A DNA stretch of 64,000 nucleotides from Myrica gale (taxonomy: Eukaryota > Streptophyta > Magnoliopsida > Fagales > Myricaceae). The first letter of the stretch is position 1, and every line of letters begins with the position of its first letter. The notes beneath the pieces were generated by a model. It worked only from the letters and a program-made list of their open reading frames with translations, had not been told where the DNA came from and made no database searches. Below are positions 1-12,649 of this stretch, piece by piece. The stretch is taken from the NCBI GenBank assembly GCA_963930655.1, contig OZ005612.1:8375001-8439000 (forward strand), read 5' to 3'. The position numbers were made by a program, and so were the translations under genes.

Positions 1-227
1 ATGTATACTAGTTCTAAAAATGTTTATGATTGAACTCAATTATGAATAAAATATTTCCTTGCGCTAGAGATTTGACCGTGATATTGGTTCATGTGGGATA
101 TAGTGTGATGGAAGGATAATCTGTGATTAACATATATAAAGGGATTTATTTATAAAATCTGAAAATTTATCAAGAGTTCAGATATAATTTGTTGATTGAC
201 AAGTACATTAAAAGTACTTAACACTAA

Positions 228-410
228 GGGCATGTTTGAGACCCCAAATATTTGGGGTCTCAACAAATCAGACAAACCAAACAAACTTCAAAATTTTTAA
301 CTTTTACACCTACACACTTCACTTTTTACAAACCCCAATAAATCTCAATAAAGTAAAGATTCCCAAAATTTTAGGAATATTCACCAATATTTTGGCAAAC
401 AAACATCCCC
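228..410. mobile_element. Tourist-like MITE (copy A)
   Basis: A 183-bp element with imperfect inverted ends (GGGCATGTTTG at the left; the right end reads GGGGATGTTTG on the other strand) flanked by the 3-bp duplication TAA at 225-227 and 411-413. TWA duplications and this type of end fit PIF/Harbinger (Tourist) MITEs. It has no coding capacity and lies 3' of the last visible SOS1 exon, probably in an intron. Confidence 0.75.
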
Positions 411-413
411 TAA

Positions 414-1494
414 GGATCTCTCCTCCCATCAATTCAAGGTGGTGTTTGCAAATCAAATTTTGACCACTCCAAACTTTGGTCAAGAAAATAATAATAAAAT
501 AATTATAAAGAATCTCTCTTCCCATCAAATCATCTATTTCCATTACAATGAACATAAAAAATTCATTTAAATCATCTCTCTCTCCACTTTTTCACCAGCT
601 CCATAAACCAAAATTTTGGTTAGCACACACCACCTTAGCATTCAAGTAATTTAGCTACATTATGACTCCCCATGTATTCAGTCTATTAATTGTTGAGTAA
701 TTGATTCCAGACCAACTTACCATATGGCTGGTTCCTCATCATCCCATAGCTGTCATTCCAACAAGAATAAAGTTAAGACAGCTCATGGCTACTTATCATT
801 CAGTTCTGGCAAAGCTTCAATTATCATTACTTCATGTATGGCCATGTCCTCTGTCCTTCATTTGGCTATCCTTATGTCAAATTTATTGTCATTTGCACAA
901 AATATTCTTAAGTTTAATTTTCACTACCAGTTTTTTAAAGACCTAGTCATGGGACAGAGGATCATGAGTGGTAGCCTTAAAGATGGTCTCTCCTACCTGG
1001 CTACTTAACCAAATCACAAGAGTTGCCCAAGGAGGCTAATCACATATTAGTGAGCTTTAAGCAAGTTCAAATGTGTCAAGTTGAGTTTAAATAAATTTGA
1101 CTCAAATACTTGAGCCAGAACTGCTATTCAAACTTGGTTAATTTATTTGATGAACCAAGCTTATACAAGCTAAGCCTAAACTGCTCATGAATGGCTCACT
1201 TCATTTAAAACCCTATTTGCATTCCTATGACGCTTATTTGACATACTGCTACTCATCATTAATTAAATGGGATCTGGATATCTGCTTACAGTGTACTCTA
1301 AGAAGTTCCTGACACACAAATATAAAGATCTTAAACTTTCATTGTGTCAACTGCCCATGTTACCTCATATTTGCAACTGAAACATAACATTCTCTATGTG
1401 GCAATTCACGAACCATGCCATATTCTTCTATGAGAAATTCTTAGCATGAAACTTACATTTTCCTCCATTATCTTTGCTACTTATTGGATGCTAT
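414..1494. other. Non-coding stretch, probable SOS1 intron
   Basis: AT-rich sequence with only short, unconvincing open frames. No further SOS1 exon was found on the minus strand here, so the next exon probably lies left of the window and this is intron. Confidence 0.5.
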
Positions 1495-1771
1495 TGTGAA
1501 GATATCACTTATCCCAAAAGCTTCAGCTAATAGGAAGAGATAGATTTCATTATTTACATTATATTCTTTAACATTCCCCCTCACCCATGGGCTGGACTCT
1601 CCTTTTATTGGGAGGCCCAACACAATATTTTATTGAAATTGGAGTGAAGTGTGGAGTCAGGTCTCGAACTCAAGACCTTGGCTCTGATACCATGTGAATC
1701 TACCACTTATTCTAAAAACTTAAGCTGATAGGAAGAGATAGATTTTATTATTTGAATTATATTCTCTAATA
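1495..1771 (-). mobile_element. TRIM retrotransposon with two 79-bp LTRs
   Basis: A 277-bp terminal-repeat retrotransposon in miniature. Two similar 79-bp direct repeats (1495-1573 and 1693-1771) run TG...CA and share the core AATAGGAAGAGATAG or a near match. On the minus strand the primer-binding site TGGTATCAGAGC (1681-1692) follows one LTR directly, as expected for initiator-Met tRNA priming. Flanks GCTAT (1490-1494) and GTTAT (1772-1776) look like an eroded 5-bp target duplication. There is no coding capacity. It sits in what is probably a SOS1 intron. Confidence 0.85.
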
Positions 1772-2243
1772 GTTATGAATCTTAGAGCAAATCAATTATG
1801 TAAGAGAAAGTTTTCATTGCACAAAATAATTAGACATCTACATAGTTAGTGGACCTGTTACATAAAATAGGGGGCATCCCCTCTTGTACCCTTTATATCC
1901 AATTTATCAAAGGCAATACAACTCTACTAACTTAAAACACCGATAGAAAACATCAGATTTCTCTAGGACCCCAAGCTATTTATGAGTCGGATTCTGAAAA
2001 CTATATTGTTGATGAGGAACATTCGTGTGATTCAGATGGATTAAGAACCGATGACGTGACTCAGCCAGAACTTGTAAGATGAGGTACTAGCACTTTCAAC
2101 AATGTTGCTTATATATACAAAGTGCACAAAAACATTCTGAACTTTTAAATTCCATTGTGTTGGAATTAGTTTAGTAGGTTTCTTATTATATCTACAAAGC
2201 AGCTTCCGGGGAAGCAATAACTTTAACAAAATGAAGTTCCTAC

Positions 2244-5200
2244 CTCAAAATGAAGATCACCGTATTAGCAATATAAGCAACCATTTCCCTGAAAAGGATG
2301 AAGAACATCACATGGTCAAGGTAACAATTATAAAACTTCACAGAAAGTTCACCAAATCACAAATGCACATCAAGAAATAAAAGATGCATCTGTCTTAACG
2401 CATCACATACATGCTCTCATGGCCATGGTGAAAATGACTTAATTTCTCCAGCGCATGAAATTTTCATTATAGTCCAATTTTAAGCAACATCCAACTGGGA
2501 CTCCTTGATCTCCTTTCATTTCCTTTCTTTTTGTTTTTTTTTTCCTCCATCCCATATATCTCCTCAACACCATATGCCAGGTGTCTATAATCTTGAAGTA
2601 CGAACACAACCTTTTTTATACTCCACCTCATACGCCAACTCAAGGTTATATGTTAAGTTTCTGTAATGTAGGTGTAAAAACAAGATTTGTGAACATTCTA
2701 GCATACTCCAAAAACTTCTGAAAGGCAAGATTTGTGAGCATAGTAGCCCCTCGGGCATGCTCTTTGTAGAAAAAGACTGCTTCTGTTGCTGATTTGATAT
2801 TTTCTGTCTCTTGGCTACAATAGCAGTATTGCTCTTCTTTTCTCTCATTTTTATTAACTATTTAGATACATACATTCATGTACCAATAGGTATCTGCAAT
2901 GTAAGACACCATTCATCACTTAGACAGTTGAGGACATATATCAGACATGCAACTCCAAGCAAACATATGACAACCCCAAGGCATACCAAAAATGGTGCAA
3001 GCTTTGTTGGCCATCACCCTTGAAAGCAGTCTTCGCAACAGCAGCATAAAACCTGTCAATAAATTGCAATGTCAAGACATAGATTCACCAAGTGGCAATA
3101 AACTTCCTGAGGCACCCCAACTTACATTCCTAGAGTCATCACCGTCAAAACACCAGAAACATCCAACCCCTCTTGAGCCTATCAAACAAAAGACACGAAT
3201 CAGCTTTGCACACACAATAGGTGGAAGTGAAGACCTTGAGTTAAGCCTCACTTGGTAACGTCCGAAGTTGCTGTTTCAATATTAAAATAATATCTATTTA
3301 ATGATCCAGATATCACATCATGAGAACAAAGAGACCAAAATTTACCCAGATCGAGTAATTTCTTACATCTTCCAAAACCTATAAGATTAAATTAATGATG
3401 GCAGTTGAAGTTATGCAAATCGCACCTCTTCATTCCATTATTCAAGTAGTTGAAAGTCTTAACTTCGTGATACAACAAGAAAACACAATGAAACAACTTC
3501 GTTTACCAAAAGCATTCCAAAATCAGGCCACTATTACAAGAAACCTTGAATGGTTTATGTGACAATGCAAGAGAGACAAGTCAATACCCAAATAATACAA
3601 GGACTGAACCACAAAGGAAAGGCATAAAAAGTCACAGATTAACAAATTTGTTTATTGTAAAGTGAAAGTAGATATAATAAGAGGACTTGCCTTACAGGAT
3701 CTTAGCAACTTTGCTGAAGTTCAGGAACAATTACGACAACAGTGACGACTAGTATAGTCAACTTATTACATAGATTAAATTATCCACTGTATTTTACTCG
3801 AAGGAAATGAATATTTAATTATTCCATTGATGTTAGTTGCACTAATTACTCTTGTGATATGTGTTTGTGCAATAATCAGTCCAAATTATATTAAGGAATA
3901 AACATAAACAAGCTATCAATAACAGAGAGAACAATGAAGATGAGCATCAACCAAGATGAATTAAGCTAAATAATTCTAGACTCAAAACTCCAAGCCCTCT
4001 ATCCAATCTTCTTTATCATTGAATATGTAATTGAAAAACTATGTGAAGGGCTAATTATCATTTGGCAATTTCTGGCAAATTTACAAAATCTCACGAAATG
4101 TATACCAGATCAACCAGATATACTGAACTTCAAAGAATGTGATATCCAAAGTTTGGCCACGGGACATAAAAAGAAGTAATTTTAACAGCTCTTCTTTGTC
4201 AAGTGAAATTTTTTAAAACATAACCATTTAAGCATGTTAGCAGGTATGACAGTGTTTGAAACAATCAACTCAAAAAGTTTAAAGTTACAAAGAAATAGGG
4301 CACAAATTATATCAAGCACACACCAACAGACAGGTTGGAATAATGAAATTAAGGCAGATTTCTGGAATGCATTGATTACCATGTAAAATCTAACAGTTTC
4401 AAATCTAACAAAAGCATATAAACTTGGAAAAGGGCGTGACCCAAGCAAGGGAAGGAACATACAGTGAAGTAAGCAATGTAGCTCACAGCGAGTGTCAGGG
4501 TTATCTCTATCACAGTGTCATTAAAAATATACCCAAGCCACAAAACAGATATTATTCCGAAAGCAAGACCAATGCCTACACTGGACAAGGAAAAATGTCA
4601 TAACCAGGATACTATTGTTAGCCGCGCCGAAAAAAAATAAGTGATACATACGCCCCAAGTGCGACTTGTGTCAGAAATTTGATTATTGCAGCCCAACTAT
4701 AGCTTTTTCCAAGAACCATTTGAAAGAACAACTGATAAACCACAATCGCAGTCCTGGACACAGAAAAAAGCAAATTCAAAGGCCAAATAAGTAAAAAAGG
4801 TAGTAAATCAAATCAATTTTCCGTATTCAAATGAGACAAATAATACTAGTATTAACCTTTATAATGACCATATTACAAACATAACAACCCAATAACACAG
4901 TAGCCACATCTGCATGGCACCTCAAAAGGACCGGTCATTTTAAGAATCGCCATACATACTTAGATCATCCAAAATCCACCTAACATACACCCAAAGCAGG
5001 AGTACAGCCTAACAATACCCTCACATTCAAGACGACTAGCACCTCAAATTCTGATTCAGCACGACTCAATACCTAAGAAATCTCAAAAAATAGAAGTATC
5101 CAGATGAAAAATTGAGGGATCTCTTTGCAGCGTTGGAACGCGATCGGGTGCAACCTCGTTCGAAACCGTCTAGAAAAGCAGGGGGAGGATGATCAGGAAG

Positions 5201-8200
5201 TTGAAGGGCTTGAAGTCTTTGGTTAACTATGAAGGGTCTTCTTCGATCACTAGGAAGCCTGTGAGCTTTGGGCTGGACTGCTAGGGGTCTCATTTGGGTG
5301 GCTATAGGGTTGAGGGTGCTTTTGTTTTTTGGCATGAGTTTTGTTGGTTGTTGGGTTGAGGGTGCTTTTGTTGGCTTGTGAGTTGAGGGTGGGTTTGGGC
5401 CTTTGTATTCCTTTTTTTTTTTTGTCTGTGTTTGGGCCTTCAGTATTTTCTCTTGTACTGTTGTCTTCTCTTTAATAATATTGTCTTACTTATCAAAAAA
5501 AAAAGAACATGGTTTGACTTTTTGAGACAGGACATTCATTTGGGACATTCAAAAAGAAAGGTAAGAGAATATGCTATAAAGCATATATACACATATTGAA
5601 ATGGGCAAGTAACCAGCTCAATTTTAGATGCTGAACCATTTTTAATGGCAATGTTAGCTACAACAAAAAGTGGTAGATATTTGAATGTAAGTACCCATCG
5701 TTCATCAAAGATTCTCCTTCAATTATGGTACTCAGTTTTTTACTTGCACCGAGCTCTTTTAACAAAGCAACAACAGCCACGGGATCTGTAGCACTCAGAA
5801 GTCCACCAAGCAACAATGATGTTTTCCAACTCCAGTTGTATGGGAAAGTGAACTGCAGGATATCATGGATGCGATTCAGTGAAGTGAACATAGTAGTCAT
5901 AAAAGCCAGATGAGCATACCTTCAGAAGAGATCCAAGACAGAAGGTCGAAATCAGAACACCAGGACCAGCTAGCAAAATCATTTGTGCTATACACCTCTG
6001 CACAAATACAAACAAAGAAAAAGGAAAAACAGCTGGCTCGTTTAGATTATGACAAAGTTCACAATCATCATTAGATAACTTGCATGAAGCAACAATTGCA
6101 TTGAAAGAGTAGTTATATAGACATAAATAATCATTCAAATCAATAGGTGTTCTAAAATTCCTCGAAGAGCTCTATTCTGTTCAGGTGTAGTAAAATTTCA
6201 GAGGATGAATATCTCAAAAGTTCTGATGGTATCATTCAGTTAGTTATCATCTTTAAGTGCCTTGTCCATTGACGACACAATATTTATGGTCACTATTTGT
6301 CTAAACTCTAAAAGTTCTTTTCTTGTATGTACGGCAGTTGGGAACAGTTCTCCAACAGAAAATCATTTTACAAGCACATTCGTTATCCCAAAGATGCTGA
6401 AATCACATCAAGGATTAGTTGGCGTAGCAAAGCTGACCATCAAAGAATAAATTGATCAGGATAAAACAGGCCATCTCTGACACTGCATTTATGTTCAAAG
6501 AGCAGCAGAGTTCAGTCAGAAATGCTGAGGATTCAACAAGTGTTGAAGAATGTTCTCACCACCATTTCTTAAATGTCTACGGTACCTTGTTTAGCCAGAC
6601 CATAGGTCTGGGCTTCTTCAGCTCCCTGCCTTACATACCAAGGTGATGTCCATTACCCAGATTCTATTTTTCTTTTCTTTTCCTTTCTCTCTACTAGAGT
6701 AACTTCTTGTTTTAATGGTTTATTCTACAAGTCAAAGCAAAGACAACCAGTAATTTAGTATTTCCACAACCTAAAACCTGACGACTGTAACAACCTGAAG
6801 CTCTATTTTTGCATGTACCTAAATGCAGAAACACAATTTGAGTAATACCCGGATACTTCAGCAATTATTTTTCCTTGGAATCTCATCAGAGGCGTATTGA
6901 AATTTACCAACATCGATAGAATAAAATGGCTTTTTTGCCTTTCAAACCATAAAAGCCATAAAGGTTCGGAAATTGTTGTCAACAATTAAGAATGAACAGG
7001 AATTGATGAAAAACGAAAGCCAAGAACCCATTCCCCGGTCTCATTGCTAAAAGTCCCCCCACAACCCTCTCTTTCTCCCCAACTAGATTGACTTGAATTA
7101 CATAAGCCATAACCATGTACAATAGACAGGAGGAAGCTCTCAATCATATATCTTATTCACTTAACGAGCTTCAAATTTTACACACTGATTCATAATTTGT
7201 TCACATCTAGTTGTGGTGATCCCATCATCTCTCTTGAGCAAAGAGTTCAGACAATTTTCAGAGTGATGTCATAGAAAATTGTGTGTAGGGAAGAAGTAGG
7301 GTTGTTGAATATTTGGCCACCCTGATAGGCCAGACCAAAACCAACCGACCCCAATGAAAGTCAACTGTTTGCCAAATGGTCCAGCAGGGTACTCAGCTTA
7401 CGTTTCTTAAAAACCAAAATGGTCAGTTTGATGGTTGTGTTTAGGGAATTGGTTTACAGACATCAACCTGACCCAACCTAAGGTAATAGTTCTGAGAAAA
7501 ATATAGCACAATCTGTTTTTAATTAAATTAAAAACTGAAAAGCCCCACTATCTTCATCTCTCTGTCACGTTGTCAACCACCTTCTGGTGGTATTTGCCAC
7601 TAGTTGAAGACATCCCTAGTCCCTTTCTTTCTTTCACTTCCACTCAAAAGTCAGGACGATCTCCAACTTTCATCTCTCATCCTCTCTCATTGTGCAGTTG
7701 AACACACAAGATGATCTCCTTCTTCTCTGTTCCCTCCAACAACTGACCAAGGGATTGCAGATTGGAGGTCCACTGGCAGGACCTGAATCTCAGTTCCATT
7801 CAGCTGGCTACAAAGAACACCAACCACTCTCGGTTCAGTGGTCAAAGTTACTCCCACCTCAAAATCGGAGGGGTCCATCCCCCGGGGGTGAGGGGGGTCG
7901 AAAAGGAGGGCTTTGGTCAATGGGACAGTGTGATGGAGAGAGAGAATTTGAAAGTCTATTAATCAGATGTGACAAAAGAACAATTCAAATAACCAAAACT
8001 GAAATGACTACCATCCAGAGGTACAGATATGAAACCTTTATTTGGTGCACTTCCATTGAAAATGAACTCTCAAAAAGAAGTGCAGGAAGAAAAACAGCTA
8101 ATAGAAGGTCAGGATCAATATTTGCCCCTGCACATTAACACATCAAGCCTTTTTAGTACTTAGTATTTGAACAACAAGAGAAAAAAACCTTAAGTCAGAA

Positions 8201-9857
8201 ACCGTTATTAGGAGACCAAGCCAAGTTAGATGGTGTAGTTCTCTGTTAAATATTCTGAACTTACAAAGTCGAATGCCATCCCCAATCTTCCCCAGTCGAT
8301 GATTCGTACCGTACTCTGTACATCAAGCCAGCGTTGATCAAATCAAGATACTTTTAATTGCCAACTAACAATAACTTCAAAATGCATCTAAGGAATAGAC
8401 AAAAGGACCACAGTTTTACAAATGAAATTTTTAAGGTAAACAAATAACACGAAAATAAGCACAAAGCATGGCCTTCTCCAAATGTCTAAAACCCATGGTG
8501 TCAAAATAGTACTCTGCTCTCAACCCGTGACTTAAAGCCGCCAAACCATTCTATCAACAAAGTAGAAGAGCTAAAATGGAATGTGGTCTGTAAGCCATTA
8601 GAGGCAAGCTAGGCACAAGAAATCTAGCAGGCCAAGATTAAGTCTTATGAGGTTGAACAGACAGTGGACTTATTATATCATGAATAAGTAAATGCCTGCT
8701 TTCATTTGCATCCTGGTGCTTGCTTTTCAGATTTTGTCGTTAAACTGAATTGCATTAGTAATTTATGTGAGCCTCTTTTAAAACTCTAGTGTGCATTAGG
8801 TCTCTCTTCATTATAATAACACGCACCTTCATCTCTAACTAAATGGCAGCCCACACGAAACATTATTCTCTGATTGTTCTGCTAACCATCTCTAGGAGTC
8901 ATATTTATAGTTTGGCATAGTCAGAAGAGCCCCTTAAGTTCAAGTTTAAAATATAGTAAAAACTTCCCACGTTAAGAAATTTCTGACAATTCAGACCAAG
9001 AAACAACTTTGCATATTCCAACACTAAGATCTAAAAGCAAATAATACTCGTAACTTGATATTAATACATCCAAGCGTTGTGTGGGCTTTAAGACCTCAGA
9101 AATGGAATCTTTTATTCCTAGCATTTAAAAGTAGAAATCTTCTGAGCCGCAACAACTTACAATAAATTAATTTCCATGCATCTTTTTTTCGTCTTCACTT
9201 TCAGATAAATACAACTTATTTCTCATTTCGAAAGAAACCTACAAGGAAGGCCCCTCTTTTTTTTTTTTGAGCCCCTCATTTAAGGTGTGGATAGTACCTA
9301 GCCTCAATTATTTAGGTATCAAAACAAAATAAAAATAAAAATAGAACAAATGAGTCTCTACTTTTTCGCCACCTAAATTTTGATAATGTTAACCTACCGA
9401 GCCCTCCATTTTCAGAGACTTTACCAGGAAAATTAAACCATTAAATCAAAATCTGAAAAATATTCATATACGAGCAATCAATTTCGCATCATCTCCACAG
9501 GAGAAGAGACATGACGAACGTGATTCTAAATTTCTTCATGCTCTCTCTGTTCGTAAGTTTAAACAGAGAAATCGAGAACATAACACTTTCCAGTTCACTA
9601 AAAACAATTTGAGAGAGAGACGGGACTAAAGAGGAACTGAACGAATTCAAAATACCCATGGATCCGAGGGCAATGCCGCAGACAAGAAGAGCGACGGTGT
9701 AAGGGACTCTGGTACCACGCAGGAGGTGCCTGGAAGCTATTCCGAGCACCAAACACAGCCCCACGAAAATCACAGCGTCTGTCGGATTCGAATCAGAAGA
9801 GGAAGCTTCCTCTTCCAAGATTCTGTAAGGAAACACCGCTTCTGTCACTCCCGCCAT
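2244..9857 (-). CDS. SOS1: SOS1/NHX7-type plasma-membrane Na+/H+ antiporter, 5' ten exons (partial)
   Basis: N-terminal 321 residues of a SOS1-type Na+/H+ exchanger, known in plants for exporting Na+ at the plasma membrane under control of SOS2/SOS3. Exons on the minus strand, 5' to 3': 9857-9656, 8315-8265, 8127-8036, 5997-5920, 5852-5695, 4753-4652, 4580-4463, 3178-3126, 3052-2987, 2288-2244. Every junction is GT-AG and every phase joins cleanly. Residues match the family closely: SRHLLRGTRVPYTVALLV, DPDLLLAVFLPALLFESSFS, ATDPVAVVALLKELG, GESLMNDGTAIVVYQLF, FNDTVIEITLTLAVSYIAY, SGVLTVMTLGMFYAAVA, MVAYIANTVIFIL. The acidic ATDP and ND motifs of the transport core are present. The start chosen is the second Met (MAGVTEAV), because family proteins begin just before the FPYRILEEE-like stretch; an upstream in-frame Met lies at 9869. 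The remaining transmembrane segments and the cytoplasmic regulatory tail fall outside the left edge. Introns carry a LINE tail and other repeats. Confidence 0.93.
5120..5504 (+). mobile_element. 5'-truncated LINE-like retroposon tail in a SOS1 intron
   Basis: The segment ends in a signal typical of plant L1-type LINE 3' ends: a TTTAATAATATTG stretch, then CTTACTTATC and a run of ten A residues at 5495-5504. It contains repeated GGGTTGAGGGTGC-type motifs and lies wholly inside the intron between the exons 5852-5695 and 4753-4652, in the opposite orientation to the gene. I could not define the left boundary or a target duplication. Confidence 0.45.
5998..8035 (-). other. SOS1 intron 3 (2.0 kb)
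   Basis: Lies between the exons encoding the SMEVHQIK and RCIAQMILLAGP segments. It is bounded by a GTTTCA donor and a GTGCAG acceptor on the minus strand. It holds only short spurious open frames, including one of 148 codons on the plus strand that overlaps the antisense of exon 3. No conserved product is visible. Confidence 0.7.
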
Positions 9858-10012
9858 CCAATTCCACAATCAACAACTCAGAGACCTCTTGAACGAAGCA
9901 GAAGTAAACTAGAGTTCTCGTCGATCTCACCGCTAAGATGGCCCTCTAATACTATAAATTACAAACGAGGAGAAGGTGCGGGCGCGACCGAGACGCGTAC
10001 GAGAGCAAACAA

Positions 10013-10019
10013 TTTTATA
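10013..10019 (-). promoter_or_regulatory. Candidate TATA box of SOS1
   Basis: TATAAAA on the minus strand, about 155 bp upstream of the chosen SOS1 start. Position and orientation fit, but there is no transcript evidence. Confidence 0.35.
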
Positions 10020-10149
10020 TCAATATCTTTGGCTTTGGCTGCGTGTGGAGGTTTACTTAGGCTGGCAAGCTGGAAGCGACAACCTAAAAATGGTTGGCTC
10101 AGCTCCTGTCCCCCCTCCCCTGGCTCCCCACGCTCAATTTAAATTTTAA

Positions 10150-11222
10150 ACCACCAGTCTTTTAATTCTTTTTCGTGAAGATAATAATGACAGGTGAGTG
10201 TGCTTCCTCTTGGACTCTTAACTGGTCCCTGGTAATCAACTACAGAGCATGCTTCTTTTTCTAAGCAACTACAGAGCATGCTTCTTAACACTTACAAGAC
10301 CATCAAAACCATGTAAATAGCATCAAACTATAGAGTTTTTAGGTGGAACATACTCTGTTTGGTTACATGTTTTATTTTTATTTTTTTTCAAAATCAATTT
10401 CTAATCCAAACATATTTTTTTCTTTTAAAATAATTTTCGAACTTTAATAAAATTTTCTTTATAATCATTAAAAATATATTTAGTTGACAACAAAAAAACC
10501 ATAAACAATTCTTCTCACCAAATTTTCCTCCTAAACACACGAATTTTACCTTGTCTATCCGAATATATTTTAAAAATTATCTCCTTCAAATATCTTTATT
10601 ACTGGTCTCACTACTTAAAAAATACATCGTACTTTTCTTAATCATTACAAAATAACATATTTTCAATGTCTATGGTCCCACCACTTTCTCGTGTATTTTC
10701 TTTTTTATATTTCATGTCTAATTTAAAAGTGTTTGAACTATTGTTGAAAATTTACTGTGCAATTTGATCTCTTCGAGTAGGATTTTAATAAGAAAACGTA
10801 AGAATATTTGTTATATTGATTGCTCTGAATCAAGAAGTGGACAGTCCTTTGAAATTTGTATCCTCTATTATTGTATACGTACACATTCTCTATTCTTTTT
10901 GTAAACATACACTAAGAATCTTATTGAAAAAGAGAAATCATGTAGCCCTTATGTGCTTTCTTTATTGGACGTAGTATCATAAAAATGAACTACCTTAAAC
11001 CGTTCTGTCCTCACTTCTCTCTCTCGCTCTCGCGCAATCTCACTTCCATTTCTTTCAATAGAAAATATAGAAGATTTAGGTCCCTCCCAAGTAAAATTGA
11101 ATAATCCGTTATTTGTTTTGGTGGTATGATTTTCTTAAAATGTAGTGACAATTCTAAAATTTTTATCTAAATTGATAAAAAAAAAATGAAAAGATAGAAG
11201 ATTAGAATAATTTTTTTTAATG
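10150..11222. other. Intergenic, no gene seen
   Basis: AT-rich sequence upstream of SOS1. It contains a small tandem duplication of a CAACTACAGAGCATGCTTCTT unit-like stretch (starts near 10238 and 10265). No coding signal was recognised. Confidence 0.5.
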
Positions 11223-11234
11223 TTTATTGAGCAG

Positions 11235-11790
11235 GAACTGCTAGCATTAGTATCGTTCGGTGCAATGGAGAAATGAATTATCTTTTCGGCTACAGGCGGC
11301 AATTCAGGTCCAGAGTCCATGACAGTGAGCAACGTGGCACCTTGGATCAACACTGTTGGTGCGAGCACCATTGACAGAAAATTCCCTGCATATCTAGTGC
11401 TTGAAGATGGTCGTGTCATTACCGGATCGTTGCTCTTCACAAGCGAAAAATGGTCGAAGGGAACGTATTTGCCGGTGATTTACGCGGGAAATGCATCCAT
11501 GACGCAATGAGATAGAAACGCTCGTGTTGGTAGTGGCGTTGATGCTACTACCTACACTGCTTATTGCATGCCTAAATCGTTAAATGGGGACGGGGTACGT
11601 TGGGCCACGTGTCGAAAAATCAGTGGTGGTGAAAGAGGTTGGTGGGGTTGCTGCTGTTATTTCAAACATGGAACGGTTAGGATTGAGTGATTCGTCCATT
11701 TAGGTGGAGGTTGGTGGGGTTGCTGCTGTTATTTCAAACATGTAACAGTTGGGATTGAGTGATTCGTCCATTTGGGTGGAGTAGACTCAT
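11235..11790 (+). pseudogene. Subtilisin-like protease (subtilase) fragment
   Basis: Only a central slice of a plant subtilase survives. One frame gives SFGAMEK, a TGA stop where the family has Gly, then FSATGGNSGPESMTVSNVAP and NTVGASTIDRKFPAYLVL, followed by KGTYLPVIYAGNAS. This is the block around the oxyanion-hole Asn and into the protease-associated insertion. After a stop at about 11510, family-like pieces (RNARVGSG, CMPKSLNGDG, EVGGVAAVISNM) continue in other frames. The Asp and His catalytic regions and the catalytic Ser region (GTSM) are absent. A 72-bp in-frame duplication lies at its 3' end. It is a dead relic with no visible intact neighbour of the same family. Confidence 0.85.
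11635..11778 (+). repeat. 72-bp tandem duplication inside the subtilase relic
   Basis: Two adjacent copies (11635-11706 and 11707-11778) both encode EVGGVAAVISNM...LGLSDSSI. The period is exactly 24 codons. Copies differ at a few bases; the first ends in a TAG and the second has TAA in place of the Glu codon after SNM. Confidence 0.85.
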
Positions 11791-12469
11791 GTGAGGCGCA
11801 CGTGTACGAAAAACTGTCTCACTTGATGGTGAATTTAAATGGAGACAAATATTGAGTGATTTTGAAATATAAGAGTATCAAATTGTTGGTTTAAAAAATA
11901 AAGATCATAACTTAATTTTGTCCTAAAAATATAGGACTAACTATCAATTTACACCATTTTACCAAGTCAAGAGAAAGTAGGGCCGCAGCATTTGGGGTCC
12001 TGATTGATGTTTGTTATCTTATTAATTATCTCCTGCATGTTTAGTGTGACAGGAAACATCTAATGATGCTCAGCTATTAACATTTGACCACGTGACTAGT
12101 CATTTTTGAATAGGGATTCTCAAAAACAATGACATGTCGTTTTGAGAAAAAATGTAGGATTTTAGAGAAGTTGTGAATTTTTATGTTGAATAGTGTTTTA
12201 TTGGTGTTTGTGTAAAGTGGAGAGAGAAATGATTTGATGTAATTGTTTAATAAAAAAGTATTGGAGTTATGTGAAAAAGTATAGAGAGAGAAAATTTATG
12301 TTGAATAAAAAATTAAAAAATTGTTGGAGATTGTGTAAAATGTATTGGTTTTTGTGTTTGAATTCTGAATATGTTCGGTGGTAGAATTGTAAAAATACTT
12401 AGAATCCTGAAAAAATGATGAAAACGAACATACCCATGGATTCATGTGATATGGTTGTACCCTTATAAA
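11791..12469. other. AT-rich non-coding stretch
   Basis: No gene seen. The part from about 12115 to 12370 carries short inverted stretches (GGATTCTCAAAAA at the left, TTTGTGTTTGAATTC at the right) and resembles a degraded MITE, but its ends and duplication cannot be fixed. Confidence 0.35.
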
Positions 12470-12649
12470 GGGTGAGTTTATTTAGTAAAATTTTAGGTAT
12501 TGGGTTTAGTGAAAAAGTGAAGAGAGGTAATTTTTTATATTTTTTTTAGTGAAAAGTTATGATTTGATGGAGGAGAGAGATATTATATTGTAATAGTTTA
12601 TTGTGTTAAAATTTTAGAGGGCGTAAAATTTTTCAACACAAACGCACCC
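12470..12649. mobile_element. Tourist-like MITE (copy B)
   Basis: A 180-bp copy in the reverse orientation relative to copies at 13982 and 19748. It shares the internal TTTTTCACTAAACCCAATACC block read on the minus strand, allowing for small changes. Ends are GGGTGAGTTT and, on the other strand, GGGTGCGTTTGTGTT. AAA flanks both sides and may be an altered 3-bp duplication. Confidence 0.75.

Noticed and set aside
1971..2090. Acidic plus-strand stretch (YESDSENYIVDEEHS...)
   Set aside because: Could be a transposon or gag scrap, but it is too short and has no boundary or frame support; it lies in a SOS1 intron.
7692..8138. 148-codon plus-strand open frame
   Set aside because: It overlaps the antisense of a real SOS1 exon (8127-8036) and intron sequence, and shows no family similarity.
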